From Arthrobacter sp. AK04 (GTDB lineage Bacteria; Actinomycetota; Actinomycetes; Actinomycetales; Micrococcaceae), in contig NZ_JAJOMC010000032.1 in the NCBI RefSeq assembly GCF_021129155.1, forward strand, positions 1 through 50,492: a stretch of DNA of 50,492 nucleotides, in the 5' to 3' direction. The notes beneath the pieces are model-generated. The model ran no database searches and was not told the origin of the DNA. It saw nothing but the letters and a program-made list of their open reading frames with translations. Below are positions 9,027 through 17,565 of the stretch, piece after piece (positions within the stretch are counted from its first letter, which is position 1; each line of letters begins with the position of its first letter). Both the position numbers and the translations under genes were made by a program.

Positions 9027-9956
9027 GTGATCCAGTTCATTCTCCGGCGGCTGCTCCAAGTCATCCCCGTTTTCCTGGGCACCACCCTGCTTGTCTACTT
9101 CATGGTGTTCGCCCTCCCCGGGGACCCCATCAGGGCGCTCTTCGGAGACCGCCCCCCGAGCGAAGCCGTGATCGCGGCCCTTCGCCAGCAGTACAACCTC
9201 GACCAGCCGTTCTGGGTCCAGTACGGCCTGTTCCTCAAGAACCTCTTTACGTTCAACCTGGGTGTTGACTTCACCGGCCAGCCCATCGCCGCCACCCTTG
9301 GCCGCGTCTTCCCCGTCACCGTGATGCTGGCGGTCGAAGCGCTGGTCATCCAGGCAGTATTCGGCATCGGCTTCGGACTCATCGCCGGCCTCCGCAAGGG
9401 AAAGATCTTCGACTCGACCGTCCTGCTCGCCTCGCTCGTCGTCATCGCCATCCCCATCTTTGTCCTCGGCTTCGTCCTGCAGCTCGTCTTCGGCGTCTAC
9501 CTCGGCTGGGCCAAACCCACCGTGGGCACGGACGTCAGCTGGAGCACGCTGCTGCTTCCGGCCTTCGCGCTTGCGCTGGTCTCCTTCGCCTACGTGCTCC
9601 GCCTCACCCGCGCGTCGGTGATTGAAAACTCGACGGCCGATTACGTGCGTACCGCCACTGCCAAGGGGCTGTCCCGGCCGCGGGTGGTCATGGCGCACAT
9701 CCTCCGCAACTCGATGATTCCGGTCGTCACCTACCTGGGCGCCAGCCTCGGCGGCCTGATGGGCGGTGCCATTGTCACCGAAGGCATATTCAACGTCCCC
9801 GGTGTGGGGCAGAAGCTCTACCAGGCAATTCTCCGCAGCGAAGGACCCACCGTCGTCGCGATCGTGAGTGTGCTGGTGCTGGTCTTCGTTATCGCCAACC
9901 TGCTGGTTGATTTGCTGTACGCCTGGCTTGATCCGAGGATTCGCTATGAAAAGTAA
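9027..9956 (+). CDS. Peptide ABC transporter permease (DppB-like)
   Basis: This 309-residue inner-membrane permease carries the typical DppB/OppB start, with a first helix at about residues 9-29 followed by FALPGDPI and the family segment RQQYNLDQPFWVQY. Five to six further helices and the EAA-type cytoplasmic loop YVRTATAKGLSRPRVVMAHILRN follow. The GTG start has a GGAGGG site 6 bases upstream. It pairs with the next permease, whose ATG lies inside its 3' end (11-base overlap), indicating translational coupling. Substrate follows the binding protein and is probably a peptide. Confidence 0.93.
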   Translation: MIQFILRRLLQVIPVFLGTTLLVYFMVFALPGDPIRALFGDRPPSEAVIAALRQQYNLDQPFWVQYGLFLKNLFTFNLGVDFTGQPIAATLGRVFPVTVMLAVEALVIQAVFGIGFGLIAGLRKGKIFDSTVLLASLVVIAIPIFVLGFVLQLVFGVYLGWAKPTVGTDVSWSTLLLPAFALALVSFAYVLRLTRASVIENSTADYVRTATAKGLSRPRVVMAHILRNSMIPVVTYLGASLGGLMGGAIVTEGIFNVPGVGQKLYQAILRSEGPTVVAIVSVLVLVFVIANLLVDLLYAWLDPRIRYEK

Positions 9957-10896
9957 CCAAGACACCACGCACTTCGTTGCACCGCTCGAGGAGACCCCTC
10001 TGCTGGCAACGGATGCGGTGAAGACTGACCAGGCCCCGCTGAGCCTGTGGGCTGACGCCTGGCGGAAGCTCCGCCGTCGTCCGCTGTTCATCGTCTCGGC
10101 AGTGATGATCCTGGTCATCCTGGTAGTGGCCTTCTTCCCGGGCCTGTTCACCCAGACTCCGCCGAACGACAACTGCCAGCTGGCAAATTCGGACGGCGCG
10201 CCCTCGGCCGGGCATCCGTTCGGATTCACCTTCCAGGGCTGCGACGTGTACGCCCGCGTCATCTACGGCACGCAGGCCTCGGTCATGGTTGGCGTGTTCG
10301 CTGTCATCGGCGTGCTCATCATCGGAGTGACCCTGGGCGCGCTGGCCGGCTTCTACGGCGGCTGGATCGACGCCGTGATCGCCCGCCTCGGCGATATCTT
10401 CTTTGCACTGCCGCTGGTGCTCGGCGCACTGGTCGTTACCCAGCTGCCGTTCTTCCGCGAAAACAAGAGTGTATGGACGGTCATTATGATCATCGTGCTG
10501 CTTGCGTGGCCGCAGATGGCAAGGTTGACCCGCGGCGCGGTGATCGAAGTCCGCAATGCCGACTTCATCACGGCCGCCCGGTCGCTGGGCGTGTCCCGGA
10601 TCCAGAGCCTCATCAAGCATGTGCTGCCCAACGCCCTGGCACCCATCATCGTGCTGGCCACCATGGAGCTGGGTGTTTTCATCGTGCTGGAGGCGACGTT
10701 GTCCTTCCTTGGCATTGGCCTTCCCGGCAGCATCATGTCATGGGGCAACGACATTTCCGCGGCGCAGTCCTCAATCCGAACCAACCCCGCCGTGCTCCTT
10801 TACCCGGCTGCCGCCCTGTCCATCACCGTCCTGAGCTTCATCATGCTGGGCGACGCCCTGCGCGATGCTCTTGACCCGAAGAGCCGCCAGCGATGA
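9946..10896 (+). CDS. Peptide ABC transporter permease (DppC-like)
   Basis: This 316-residue protein is the second membrane subunit of the importer. It has a cytoplasmic N-terminal segment, a first helix at about residues 47-67, an extracytoplasmic loop with the HPFG segment, and a binding-protein-dependent permease domain with the EAA loop ITAARSLGVSRIQSLIKHVLPN. I chose the ATG overlapping the end of the first permease gene; the frame extends upstream, but only inside that gene. Its stop overlaps the beginning of the ATPase gene, so the three genes are translated as a coupled set. Confidence 0.93.
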   Translation: MKSNQDTTHFVAPLEETPLLATDAVKTDQAPLSLWADAWRKLRRRPLFIVSAVMILVILVVAFFPGLFTQTPPNDNCQLANSDGAPSAGHPFGFTFQGCDVYARVIYGTQASVMVGVFAVIGVLIIGVTLGALAGFYGGWIDAVIARLGDIFFALPLVLGALVVTQLPFFRENKSVWTVIMIIVLLAWPQMARLTRGAVIEVRNADFITAARSLGVSRIQSLIKHVLPNALAPIIVLATMELGVFIVLEATLSFLGIGLPGSIMSWGNDISAAQSSIRTNPAVLLYPAAALSITVLSFIMLGDALRDALDPKSRQR

Positions 10897-10907
10897 AAGA
10901 GGCATAC

Positions 10908-12614
10908 GTGACTGCATCAGATGTCACCATTACCGAAGCCGGAACACCCGCAGACCGGCCGCTCCTGGAAATCCGGGACCTGGCCATCACGTTCAACACC
11001 AGCAACGGCGACGTGAACGCGGTCCGGAATGCCCACCTGACCATCATGCCGGGCGAGACCGTGGCGATCGTGGGCGAGTCCGGGTCGGGCAAATCAACAA
11101 CCGCCCTCGCAGCCATCGGTCTGCTGCCAGCAAACGGCCGGGTTTCCGGCGGACAGATCCTGCTGGACGGCGAAGATATCTCGCACGCGCCGGAAAAGCG
11201 GATGATCGAGCTGCGCGGCAACACCATCGGCATGGTGCCCCAGGACCCCATGTCCAACCTCAACCCGGTATGGAAAATCGGCTACCAGGTCAAGGAAACC
11301 CTGCGCGCCAACGGCAGGCCCAGCGGACCGGAAGACATCGCCAAGGTCCTGTCCGAGGCAGGCCTTCCGGATGCCCACCGCCGCGCCAAGCAGTACCCGC
11401 ACGAGTTCTCCGGCGGCATGCGCCAGCGGGCCCTGATCGCCATCGGCCTGTCCTGCCAGCCCCGGCTGCTGATTGCGGATGAGCCCACGTCAGCGCTGGA
11501 CGTCACGGTGCAGCGCCAGATCCTGGACCACCTTGAAGGCATGACGTCCGAGCTTGGTACGGCTGTCCTGCTGATCACCCACGACCTCGGCCTTGCCGCC
11601 GAACGCGCGGACAAGGTTGTGGTCATGTACCGGGGTCAGGTGGTCGAATCGGGGCCGTCGCTGGAGCTGCTGCAGAACCCGCAGCACCCCTACACCAAGC
11701 GGCTCGTGGAGTCGGCGCCGTCCCTGGCAAGCCGGCGGATCCAGGTTGCCAAGGAACAGGGCGTGGAAGCGGCGGATCTCCTGGCTCCGGCCGCTGAGGC
11801 ACTTGCCGCCGACAACGTGCTGCAGATCCAGGACCTGCGGAAGGTGTACAAGCTACGGCAGGGCCTGGGCAAATCATCCGATTTTGCGGCCGTCGACGGC
11901 GTTACCTTTGACGTCCTTCGGGGAACCACGACGGCGATCGTGGGGGAGTCGGGCTCCGGCAAGTCCACAGTGGCCAAGATGGTCCTCCAGCTGGAGAAGC
12001 CGACCGACGGCAAGATACTTTTCGACGGCGTGGACACCTCGCTGCTGAAGCCCTCGGAACTCTTCAAGTTCCGGCGCCGGGTGCAGCCTATCTTCCAGGA
12101 CCCCTACGGCTCCCTGGATCCGATGTACAACATCTACCGGACCATTGAGGAGCCCTTGCGGGTCCACAAGATCGGGAACAAGGCCAGCCGCGAGAAGAAG
12201 GTCCGCGAGCTGCTGGATCAGGTGGCGCTGCCGCAATCCACCATGCAGCGGTACCCGAACGAGCTCTCAGGCGGGCAGCGGCAGCGCGTTGCCATTGCCC
12301 GTGCGCTGGCGTTGGACCCCGAAGTCATCATCTGTGACGAGGCGGTGTCCGCCCTGGACGTCCTGGTCCAGGCGCAGGTGCTGAACCTCCTGGCTGACCT
12401 GCAGTCCAACCTCGGCCTGACCTACCTCTTCATCACCCACGACCTCGCGGTGGTCCGCCAGATCGCGGACCACGTCTGTGTGATGGAGAAGGGGCGCCTG
12501 GTGGAGACAGGTTCCACGGACGACGTCTTCGACGCGCCGCAGCAGGAGTACACGCAGGCGCTGCTCAACGCCATCCCGGGGGCCAAGCTGATGCTTCCGC
12601 CGGAAGTCGCATAA
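10908..12614 (+). CDS. Peptide ABC transporter, fused double ATP-binding subunit (DppD-DppF type)
   Basis: One polypeptide of about 568 residues carries both nucleotide-binding domains. Each half has a Walker A motif GESGSGKST, a signature motif (FSGGMRQR in the first half, LSGGQRQR in the second) and a Walker B segment (LLIADEP and VIICDEA). The first half ends with the oligopeptide-transporter C-terminal extension containing NPQHPYTKRL. Such fusions replace separate DppD and DppF proteins and energise import through the two permeases. I prefer the GTG at 10908, which has AAAGAGG 5 bases upstream; an in-frame ATG at 10893 overlaps the previous stop and would add five residues. A strong hairpin ends the operon. 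Confidence 0.92.
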   Translation: MTASDVTITEAGTPADRPLLEIRDLAITFNTSNGDVNAVRNAHLTIMPGETVAIVGESGSGKSTTALAAIGLLPANGRVSGGQILLDGEDISHAPEKRMIELRGNTIGMVPQDPMSNLNPVWKIGYQVKETLRANGRPSGPEDIAKVLSEAGLPDAHRRAKQYPHEFSGGMRQRALIAIGLSCQPRLLIADEPTSALDVTVQRQILDHLEGMTSELGTAVLLITHDLGLAAERADKVVVMYRGQVVESGPSLELLQNPQHPYTKRLVESAPSLASRRIQVAKEQGVEAADLLAPAAEALAADNVLQIQDLRKVYKLRQGLGKSSDFAAVDGVTFDVLRGTTTAIVGESGSGKSTVAKMVLQLEKPTDGKILFDGVDTSLLKPSELFKFRRRVQPIFQDPYGSLDPMYNIYRTIEEPLRVHKIGNKASREKKVRELLDQVALPQSTMQRYPNELSGGQRQRVAIARALALDPEVIICDEAVSALDVLVQAQVLNLLADLQSNLGLTYLFITHDLAVVRQIADHVCVMEKGRLVETGSTDDVFDAPQQEYTQALLNAIPGAKLMLPPEVA

Positions 12615-12637
12615 GCGGACTGCCCTCACAATAGATA

Positions 12638-12675
12638 CGGCTGGAGCCGGGGCCTTCGGGCCCCGGCTCCAGCCG
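12638..12675. terminator. Bidirectional terminator hairpin with TTCG tetraloop
   Basis: A perfect 17-base-pair stem starting with CGGCTGGAGCC is closed by a TTCG loop flanked by C and G, the very stable tetraloop form. It lies between the convergent importer operon and the SGNH-hydrolase gene, so it can serve both. There is no T-tract on either side. Confidence 0.75.
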
Positions 12676-12683
12676 TCTGCGTT

Positions 12684-13568
12684 TCAGTCCTGGCCCGGGC
12701 CGTCGTCCAGGGTGCCCGAGGCGCGCAGCGGCTGCTGGTCCGCCGTCGGCTTCCGGTCCAGGCCCAGAACCCGGAGGCGGCCCTCAAGGAGGGTTCCCAA
12801 TTTTTGGCGGCCTGCGGGGTTCATGTGCACCGAGTCGGCCAGGTCCTTGACCAGGCCGTACCGGGTCAACCAGTCGCCCACCGATACAAAGGGGAGGGCA
12901 TGGGACGCAGCCACCGACCCCAGCACAGCATCAACTTCGGTTCGACGGCCGCCGCCGTGGGCCTCGCCACGGGCAAGCGTTCCAATCATCGCCATGCGGG
13001 TGCCCGGGTAGCGCTCCCGGAGCTCGGCAATAAGGCGTTCGGCGTTGGCGGCTATCTGCCTGTCACTCGCTCCGCCGGCGGCGTCGTTGCCGCCGCCCTG
13101 GATAACAATGAGCGCCGGCGTGCCGGAGGGGAGCAGCCAGTCGCCGCGCAGCAGGGCATCGATGTAGTTGCCTGTTGCGCCGTTCGAGGAGACAAAGCCG
13201 GTGCCGCCCCGGCCGCAGAAGTACACCTTGTACCCTGCCGCGGCCAGGCCCAGGCGTGGCCAGCCGTCCACCGGTTCCGACTGTGAGTCACCGATCAGCA
13301 GGACGGTCCTGCTGATCTCGGGGATCACGGCCTCAAGCCGCCCGTTGGCCGGGTTCAGGACGCGGGAACCCGCAGCTACTCCAACAGGATTCCCGGGTGC
13401 CCCTTCGGATCCCGCCGCCACTGCCGCCGCAACTGGACGGGCAGGATCTTCGGGGGACAGGGCTGGCAGGCCGCAGCCGGAGAGGACAACGGCAGACACG
13501 GCAACAGCCGCAGCGACGCCGGACGCGGCACAGAGGGTCCAGGCCTTGGCGGCCGGGGATTTTCGCAT
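12684..13568 (-). CDS. SGNH/GDSL-family hydrolase lipoprotein
   Basis: This 294-residue protein has a signal peptide ending in the lipobox VLSGC (cysteine 32), so it should be a surface lipoprotein. The SGNH blocks are present: IGDSQS with the catalytic serine near residue 95, the glycine of block II, QGGGNDA (block III Asn) and DSVHMN, supplying the Asp-x-x-His pair. Members hydrolyse or transfer esters, often acetyl groups on cell-wall polysaccharides; the substrate here is unknown. The start was placed at the ATG that begins the signal peptide. The frame is open 52 codons further upstream, but without a signal-like sequence. Confidence 0.83.
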   Translation of the reverse strand: MRKSPAAKAWTLCAASGVAAAVAVSAVVLSGCGLPALSPEDPARPVAAAVAAGSEGAPGNPVGVAAGSRVLNPANGRLEAVIPEISRTVLLIGDSQSEPVDGWPRLGLAAAGYKVYFCGRGGTGFVSSNGATGNYIDALLRGDWLLPSGTPALIVIQGGGNDAAGGASDRQIAANAERLIAELRERYPGTRMAMIGTLARGEAHGGGRRTEVDAVLGSVAASHALPFVSVGDWLTRYGLVKDLADSVHMNPAGRQKLGTLLEGRLRVLGLDRKPTADQQPLRASGTLDDGPGQD

Positions 13569-13838
13569 CTGGTGTCTTTCGGGCTTGCACGGTCTGTCAG
13601 AGCAATCATGTGGCATGACGTGCCCTATGGCCAGTGATATTGGCCACAATTTTCCGTGGCGGTGCAGGCCCCGGGCCATGAGGTGCCCGCACGCCGCCTG
13701 AGAATTTAGGCCAATAAATGGCACTGGCGCTAGAATGGAGGAAGGTGCCCTGTGCTAAGGGCCTGATCCGTCGTGCGTTCCGGTTGGAAATGTCGCGATA
13801 CAACAGCTGACTTTCACCACTGAATCGAGCCATTACGC
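13569..13838. other. 270-base intergenic region with typA promoter candidate
   Basis: A TAGAAT hexamer at 13731-13736 is the best -10 box for typA and predicts an untranslated leader of roughly 95 bases. No clear Shine-Dalgarno sequence precedes the typA ATG. TGGCCA occurs twice, 12 bases apart, near 13627-13644. No gene or riboswitch is recognised. Confidence 0.4.
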
Positions 13839-15767
13839 ATGTCTGAAACCACCACCAACACCGCGGTAGCCACTGCATCACGCAGTGACCTCCGCAACGT
13901 CGCGATTGTGGCCCACGTTGACCACGGCAAGACCACCCTGGTCGACGCCATGCTCAAGCAGACCAACTCCTTTGCCGAGCACAACCACCTTGAAGACCGC
14001 GTTATGGACTCCGGTGACCTGGAGCGCGAAAAGGGCATCACCATCCTGGCCAAGAACACCACCGTGGCCTACAACGGACCGTCCTCCAACGGCGAGACCA
14101 TCACCATCAACGTCATCGACACCCCCGGCCACGCCGACTTCGGCGGCGAGGTGGAGCGCGGCCTGTCCATGGTCGACGGCGTTGTCCTCCTCGTTGACGC
14201 TTCCGAGGGCCCGCTGCCCCAGACCCGCTTCGTGCTGCGCAAGGCCCTCGCCGCGCACCTGCCCGTCATCCTGCTGGTCAACAAGACCGACCGTCCCGAT
14301 GCTCGCATCGAGGAAGTCGTCCACGAGTCCATGGACCTCCTCCTGGGCCTTGCCTCGGACCTGGCGGACGAAGTTCCGGACCTGGACCTGGACAAGATCC
14401 TCGAAGTTCCCGTTGTCTACGCCGCCGCCAAGGTTGGCCGCGCTTCCCTGGAGCAGCCCGCTGACGGCGCCGCCCCGGAGAACGAAGACCTTGAGCCGCT
14501 GTTCAAGACCATCATCGAGCACATCCCGGCTCCCACCTACAACCCGGAGGGTGTGCTGCAGGCACACGTCACCAACCTGGACGCATCCCCGTTCCTGGGC
14601 CGCCTTGCCCTGCTGCGCATCTACAACGGCACCCTGCGCAAGGGCCAGACCGTTGCTTGGGCCCGCGCCAACGGTGAGCTCAAGAACGTCAAGATCACCG
14701 AACTGCTGGCCACCAAGGCCCTGGACCGCGTTCCCGCGGAGTCTGCAGGCCCGGGCGAGATCGTCGCCGTCGCCGGCATCGAGGACATCACCATCGGTGA
14801 GACCCTGACCGACGCCGAGAACCCGCAGCCGCTGCCGCTGATCACCGTGGACGATCCCGCGATCTCCATGACCATCGGTATCAACACCTCGCCGCTGGCC
14901 GGCAAGGTCAAGGGCGCCAAGGTCACCGCGCGCCAGGTGAAGGACCGCCTGGACAAGGAACTGATCGGTAACGTATCCATCAAGGTTCTCCCCACCGAGC
15001 GTCCTGACGCCTGGGAGGTCCAGGGCCGTGGTGAGCTGGCGCTGGCCATCCTGGTGGAGCAGATGCGCCGTGAAGGCTTCGAGCTGACCGTTGGCAAGCC
15101 GCAGGTTGTCACCAAGACGATCGACGGCAAGATCCACGAGCCGATGGAGCACATGACCATCGACGTCCCCGAGGAGTACCTCGGCGCCGTGACCCAGCTG
15201 ATGGCAGCCCGCAAGGGCCGCATGACCAACATGGCCAACCACGGCACCGGCTGGTGCCGGATGGAATTCATCGTTCCCGCCCGCGGCCTCATCGGCTTCC
15301 GCACCAAGTTCCTCACGGACACCCGCGGCGCCGGCATCGCAGCGTCTATCTCCGAGGGCTACGAGCCGTGGGCCGGCCCCATCGAGTACCGCACCAACGG
15401 CTCGATGATTGCTGACCGCGCCGGTGTTGTCACGCCGTTCGCCATGATCAACCTGCAGGAGCGCGGCTCGTTCTTCGTCAAGCCCACCTCCGAGGTCTAC
15501 GAAGGCATGATCGTGGGCGAGAACTCCCGCGCCGACGACATGGACGTGAACATCACCAAGGAAAAGAAGCTCACCAACATGCGTGCAGCCTCCTCCGACA
15601 CCTTCGAGAACCTGACGCCGCCGCGCGACCTGACCCTCGAAGAGTCCCTCGAATTCGCCCGCGAGGACGAGTGCGTGGAAGTGACCCCGGAAGCCATCCG
15701 CATCCGCAAGGTCATCCTGGACACCAACGAGCGCGCTAAGGCCAACCGCGCCCGCGCCAAGGTCTAA
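13839..15767 (+). CDS. typA: Ribosome-associated translational GTPase TypA/BipA
   Basis: TypA is an EF-G-like GTPase that binds the ribosome and supports growth under stress and 50S assembly. The 642-residue protein has G1 AHVDHGKT at about residues 24-31, a switch region with EREKGITI, G3 DTPGHADF, G4 NKTD, then beta-barrel, domain III and domain V regions, and the BipA-specific C-terminal domain containing GTGWCRMEFIVPARGLIG. Length and motifs are complete. Codon usage is extremely biased, typical of a highly expressed translation factor. A T-rich terminator follows. Confidence 0.97.
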   Translation: MSETTTNTAVATASRSDLRNVAIVAHVDHGKTTLVDAMLKQTNSFAEHNHLEDRVMDSGDLEREKGITILAKNTTVAYNGPSSNGETITINVIDTPGHADFGGEVERGLSMVDGVVLLVDASEGPLPQTRFVLRKALAAHLPVILLVNKTDRPDARIEEVVHESMDLLLGLASDLADEVPDLDLDKILEVPVVYAAAKVGRASLEQPADGAAPENEDLEPLFKTIIEHIPAPTYNPEGVLQAHVTNLDASPFLGRLALLRIYNGTLRKGQTVAWARANGELKNVKITELLATKALDRVPAESAGPGEIVAVAGIEDITIGETLTDAENPQPLPLITVDDPAISMTIGINTSPLAGKVKGAKVTARQVKDRLDKELIGNVSIKVLPTERPDAWEVQGRGELALAILVEQMRREGFELTVGKPQVVTKTIDGKIHEPMEHMTIDVPEEYLGAVTQLMAARKGRMTNMANHGTGWCRMEFIVPARGLIGFRTKFLTDTRGAGIAASISEGYEPWAGPIEYRTNGSMIADRAGVVTPFAMINLQERGSFFVKPTSEVYEGMIVGENSRADDMDVNITKEKKLTNMRAASSDTFENLTPPRDLTLEESLEFAREDECVEVTPEAIRIRKVILDTNERAKANRARAKV

Positions 15768-15790
15768 TTACCTCAGCGCTAACTGAAACT

Positions 15791-15840
15791 GCCGGTACGG
15801 CGGTGGGAATTCCCGCCGTCGTACCGGCTTTTCTTTGTTT
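15791..15840 (+). terminator. Rho-independent terminator after typA
   Basis: GCCGGTACG pairs with CGTACCGGC, the inner part pairs imperfectly, and the stem is followed by TTTTCTTTGTTT. It is one of the few terminators in the window with a real T-tract. Confidence 0.8.
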
Positions 15841-15989
15841 GAGGCGGCCCTGGCTGCGCAGCCACCCCGGCCGTCAGTGCGCCGGGACGCTCCCTGCGCA
15901 CAGAGCCCGGTTGTCACTCCGCCCGGACGTTTCCCACATAGCCACCCCTGCTGCTGTGCCCGACCTTCCGCACCGGGAAGCATGCTTTC

Positions 15990-16799
15990 ATGCGAACTGT
16001 TATCGCGGCGCTGGCCGCGCTTGGGGGAGTGGCGAGCACCAGCTCACTGCAGCAGGCCGGGGTTTCGCGGCGGAGTATCGAAGCCGGCGTGCGTGCCGCC
16101 GCTGTCCAAAGAGTGGCGCGGGGCGTGTATGCGCTGCCGAACTCAGACCCCATGCTGGTCCACGCCGGCCGCCATCATGCGGTGCCGGGCTGTGTCACGG
16201 CTGCCTCCGCAGCGGGGCTATGGGTAGTCAGAACTCCCGGTAAACCGCATCTGGCTGCACGGCATGGCAGGCCGATCAGTGGTTGCGTGGTGCACCGGGG
16301 CGCCGTACCACCGACGCATCTGGACATCGTGTGCCAGGCCCTGCGCTGCCTGCCGCCGCTTGAGGGACTGGCAATTGCGGAATCTGCAGTCAAAAAGGGG
16401 CTCGTTCAGCTTCCGGCGCTGCGGGAGCGCTTTCCGGCGGTACGGGAACAGGCGATTGTTCGCCTGGTGGCCAGAATCCGCCCGCAATCCGGATCCATCA
16501 TCGAGACGATGGCCCGGTACCTGCTGGAAGAGGCAGGGCTGAACGTCGAGTTGCAGGTCCAGATTCCCGGGATGGGTCACCTTGATCTGCTGGTTGACGG
16601 TTTGCTGGGCATTGAGGCGGATGGGTATGCCCACCACGCCAGCAGGGATGCGTACCGTGAGGACAGACGGCGTTGGAACGTGACCGTAGTCCGGGGTGTT
16701 CCCACTCTTCGCGTGACCTATGAAATGCTGCTCGGCGAGCCCCAGGAGTTCGTGCGCCTGGTGCGCCAGGCGCTCGCAACGTACCGGTCTGCGCAGTGA
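15990..16799 (+). CDS. AbiEi/DUF559-like protein: winged helix plus PD-(D/E)XK nuclease-like domain
   Basis: This 269-residue protein has an N-terminal helix-turn-helix-like segment of the AbiEi antitoxin type (SLQQAGVSRRSIEAGVRAAAVQ, then VARGVYALP, residues about 20-50). Its C-terminal half resembles the DUF559/Vsr-type endonuclease fold, with LLEEAGL, HLDLLVDGLLGIEADGY, and a basic RREDRRR-like helix, in the sequence order D...ExD expected of that fold. No AbiEii-type nucleotidyltransferase toxin is encoded beside it, so a complete type IV toxin-antitoxin pair is not present. Such single genes are widespread in Arthrobacter; their role is unknown. A GGAAG site precedes the ATG. It has no operon partner. 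Confidence 0.65.
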   Translation: MRTVIAALAALGGVASTSSLQQAGVSRRSIEAGVRAAAVQRVARGVYALPNSDPMLVHAGRHHAVPGCVTAASAAGLWVVRTPGKPHLAARHGRPISGCVVHRGAVPPTHLDIVCQALRCLPPLEGLAIAESAVKKGLVQLPALRERFPAVREQAIVRLVARIRPQSGSIIETMARYLLEEAGLNVELQVQIPGMGHLDLLVDGLLGIEADGYAHHASRDAYREDRRRWNVTVVRGVPTLRVTYEMLLGEPQEFVRLVRQALATYRSAQ

Positions 16800-16848
16800 G
16801 CCGCGGATTCGATCCGCTGCCGCAGTCCCTGCGCAGTGAGGGCCGCAC

Positions 16849-17088
16849 CTACTGCGCGGGCCGGCGCCGCGCGGGCGCCGGCGGAACTTCCTTGGCGGCC
16901 ACCACGTCTGAGAGCTGGATGACGACGTCGGCCTTCCGCGTGCGGACGGTGCACGCCCCGGCGTCGCACGCCACCAGATGGCCCAAGGCATCCGTCAGGC
17001 CGCCCTCGATGCGGTACCGCACCACCACCCGCATTCCGGGTGCTGCGCCGGAGAGGAACCCGGCAGGGGCAGGTACAGGCTGACTCAC
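16849..17088 (-). CDS. Small SH3-like domain protein next to fdxA
   Basis: This 79-residue protein resembles the small beta-barrel found at the N-terminus of some actinobacterial GNAT acetyltransferases (segments MRVVVRYRIEGGLTDALGHL and VVIQLSDVVAAKEVPP), but it stops before any acetyltransferase domain. The GTG start is leaderless behind TAGTAT at the standard 6-base distance, which supports it as a real gene. It diverges from fdxA. I recognise the domain resemblance from memory only and propose no function. Confidence 0.6.
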   Translation of the reverse strand: MSQPVPAPAGFLSGAAPGMRVVVRYRIEGGLTDALGHLVACDAGACTVRTRKADVVIQLSDVVAAKEVPPAPARRRPAQ

Positions 17089-17094
17089 CAGTTC

Positions 17095-17100
17095 ATACTA
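17095..17100 (-). promoter_or_regulatory. SH3-like gene -10 box, probable leaderless start
   Basis: On the minus strand TAGTAT is followed by 6 bases and the GTG start, with no ribosome site. Confidence 0.5.
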
Positions 17101-17140
17101 GGGTGTCCCGCTAGGTTCGCGGGAACGGGCTGGGAGATAA

Positions 17141-17146
17141 TAGGCT
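17141..17146 (+). promoter_or_regulatory. fdxA -10 box candidate
   Basis: TAGGCT, preceded by ATAA, lies 78 bases before the fdxA start and would give a leader of about 70 bases. The -35 region is not clear. Confidence 0.35.
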
Positions 17147-17224
17147 CAGATGTCAATGGTCCGGCCCCAGCGCCGGATGCAAGTACCGGCGGGTTGCCGG
17201 AACCAACGTGGAGAGGCCAGGGAC

Positions 17225-17551
17225 GTGACGTACGTAATCGCGCAGCCGTGTGTAGATGTCAAGGACAAGGCATGTATTGAGGAATGCCCCGTCGACTGCA
17301 TCTATGAGGGTGAGCGTTCGCTGTACATCCATCCGGACGAGTGCGTGGACTGCGGTGCCTGTGAACCGGTGTGCCCTGTTGAAGCCATTTACTACGAGGA
17401 CGACACCCCGGAGGAATGGGCGGACTACTACAAGGCGAATGTTGAGTTCTTCGATGACCTCGGCTCGCCGGGCGGGGCAGCGAAGGTCGGCAACACCGGC
17501 AAGGACCACCCCATGATTGCCGCGCTGCCGCCGCAGAACCAAGACCACTGA
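17225..17551 (+). CDS. fdxA: Seven-iron ferredoxin FdxA
   Basis: This 108-residue electron carrier binds one [3Fe-4S] and one [4Fe-4S] cluster. The N-terminal cysteines lie in QPCVDVKDKACIEECPVDC and the second set in CVDCGACEPVCP, the pattern of Azotobacter-type seven-iron ferredoxins. The tail with EEWADYYKANVEFFDDLGSPGGA is typical of actinobacteria. The GTG start is preceded by GGAGAGG. dapC begins 14 bases after the stop codon. The fdxA-dapC pair is also present in mycobacteria (Rv1177-Rv1178, from memory); the redox partner is unknown. Confidence 0.95.
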   Translation: MTYVIAQPCVDVKDKACIEECPVDCIYEGERSLYIHPDECVDCGACEPVCPVEAIYYEDDTPEEWADYYKANVEFFDDLGSPGGAAKVGNTGKDHPMIAALPPQNQDH

Positions 17552-17565
17552 CGCGGGAAGCTACC

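Noticed and set aside
8982..10262. 426-codon minus-strand frame opposite the two permease genes
   Set aside because: Its composition is Asp/Gly/Glu-rich without family motifs, while the opposite strand encodes clear permeases with overlapping starts.
16789..16840. Direct repeat CTGCGCAGTGAG, 40 bases apart, at the end of the AbiEi-like gene
   Set aside because: The flanks are not similar and there is no mobile-element structure, so it is probably a chance or local duplication.
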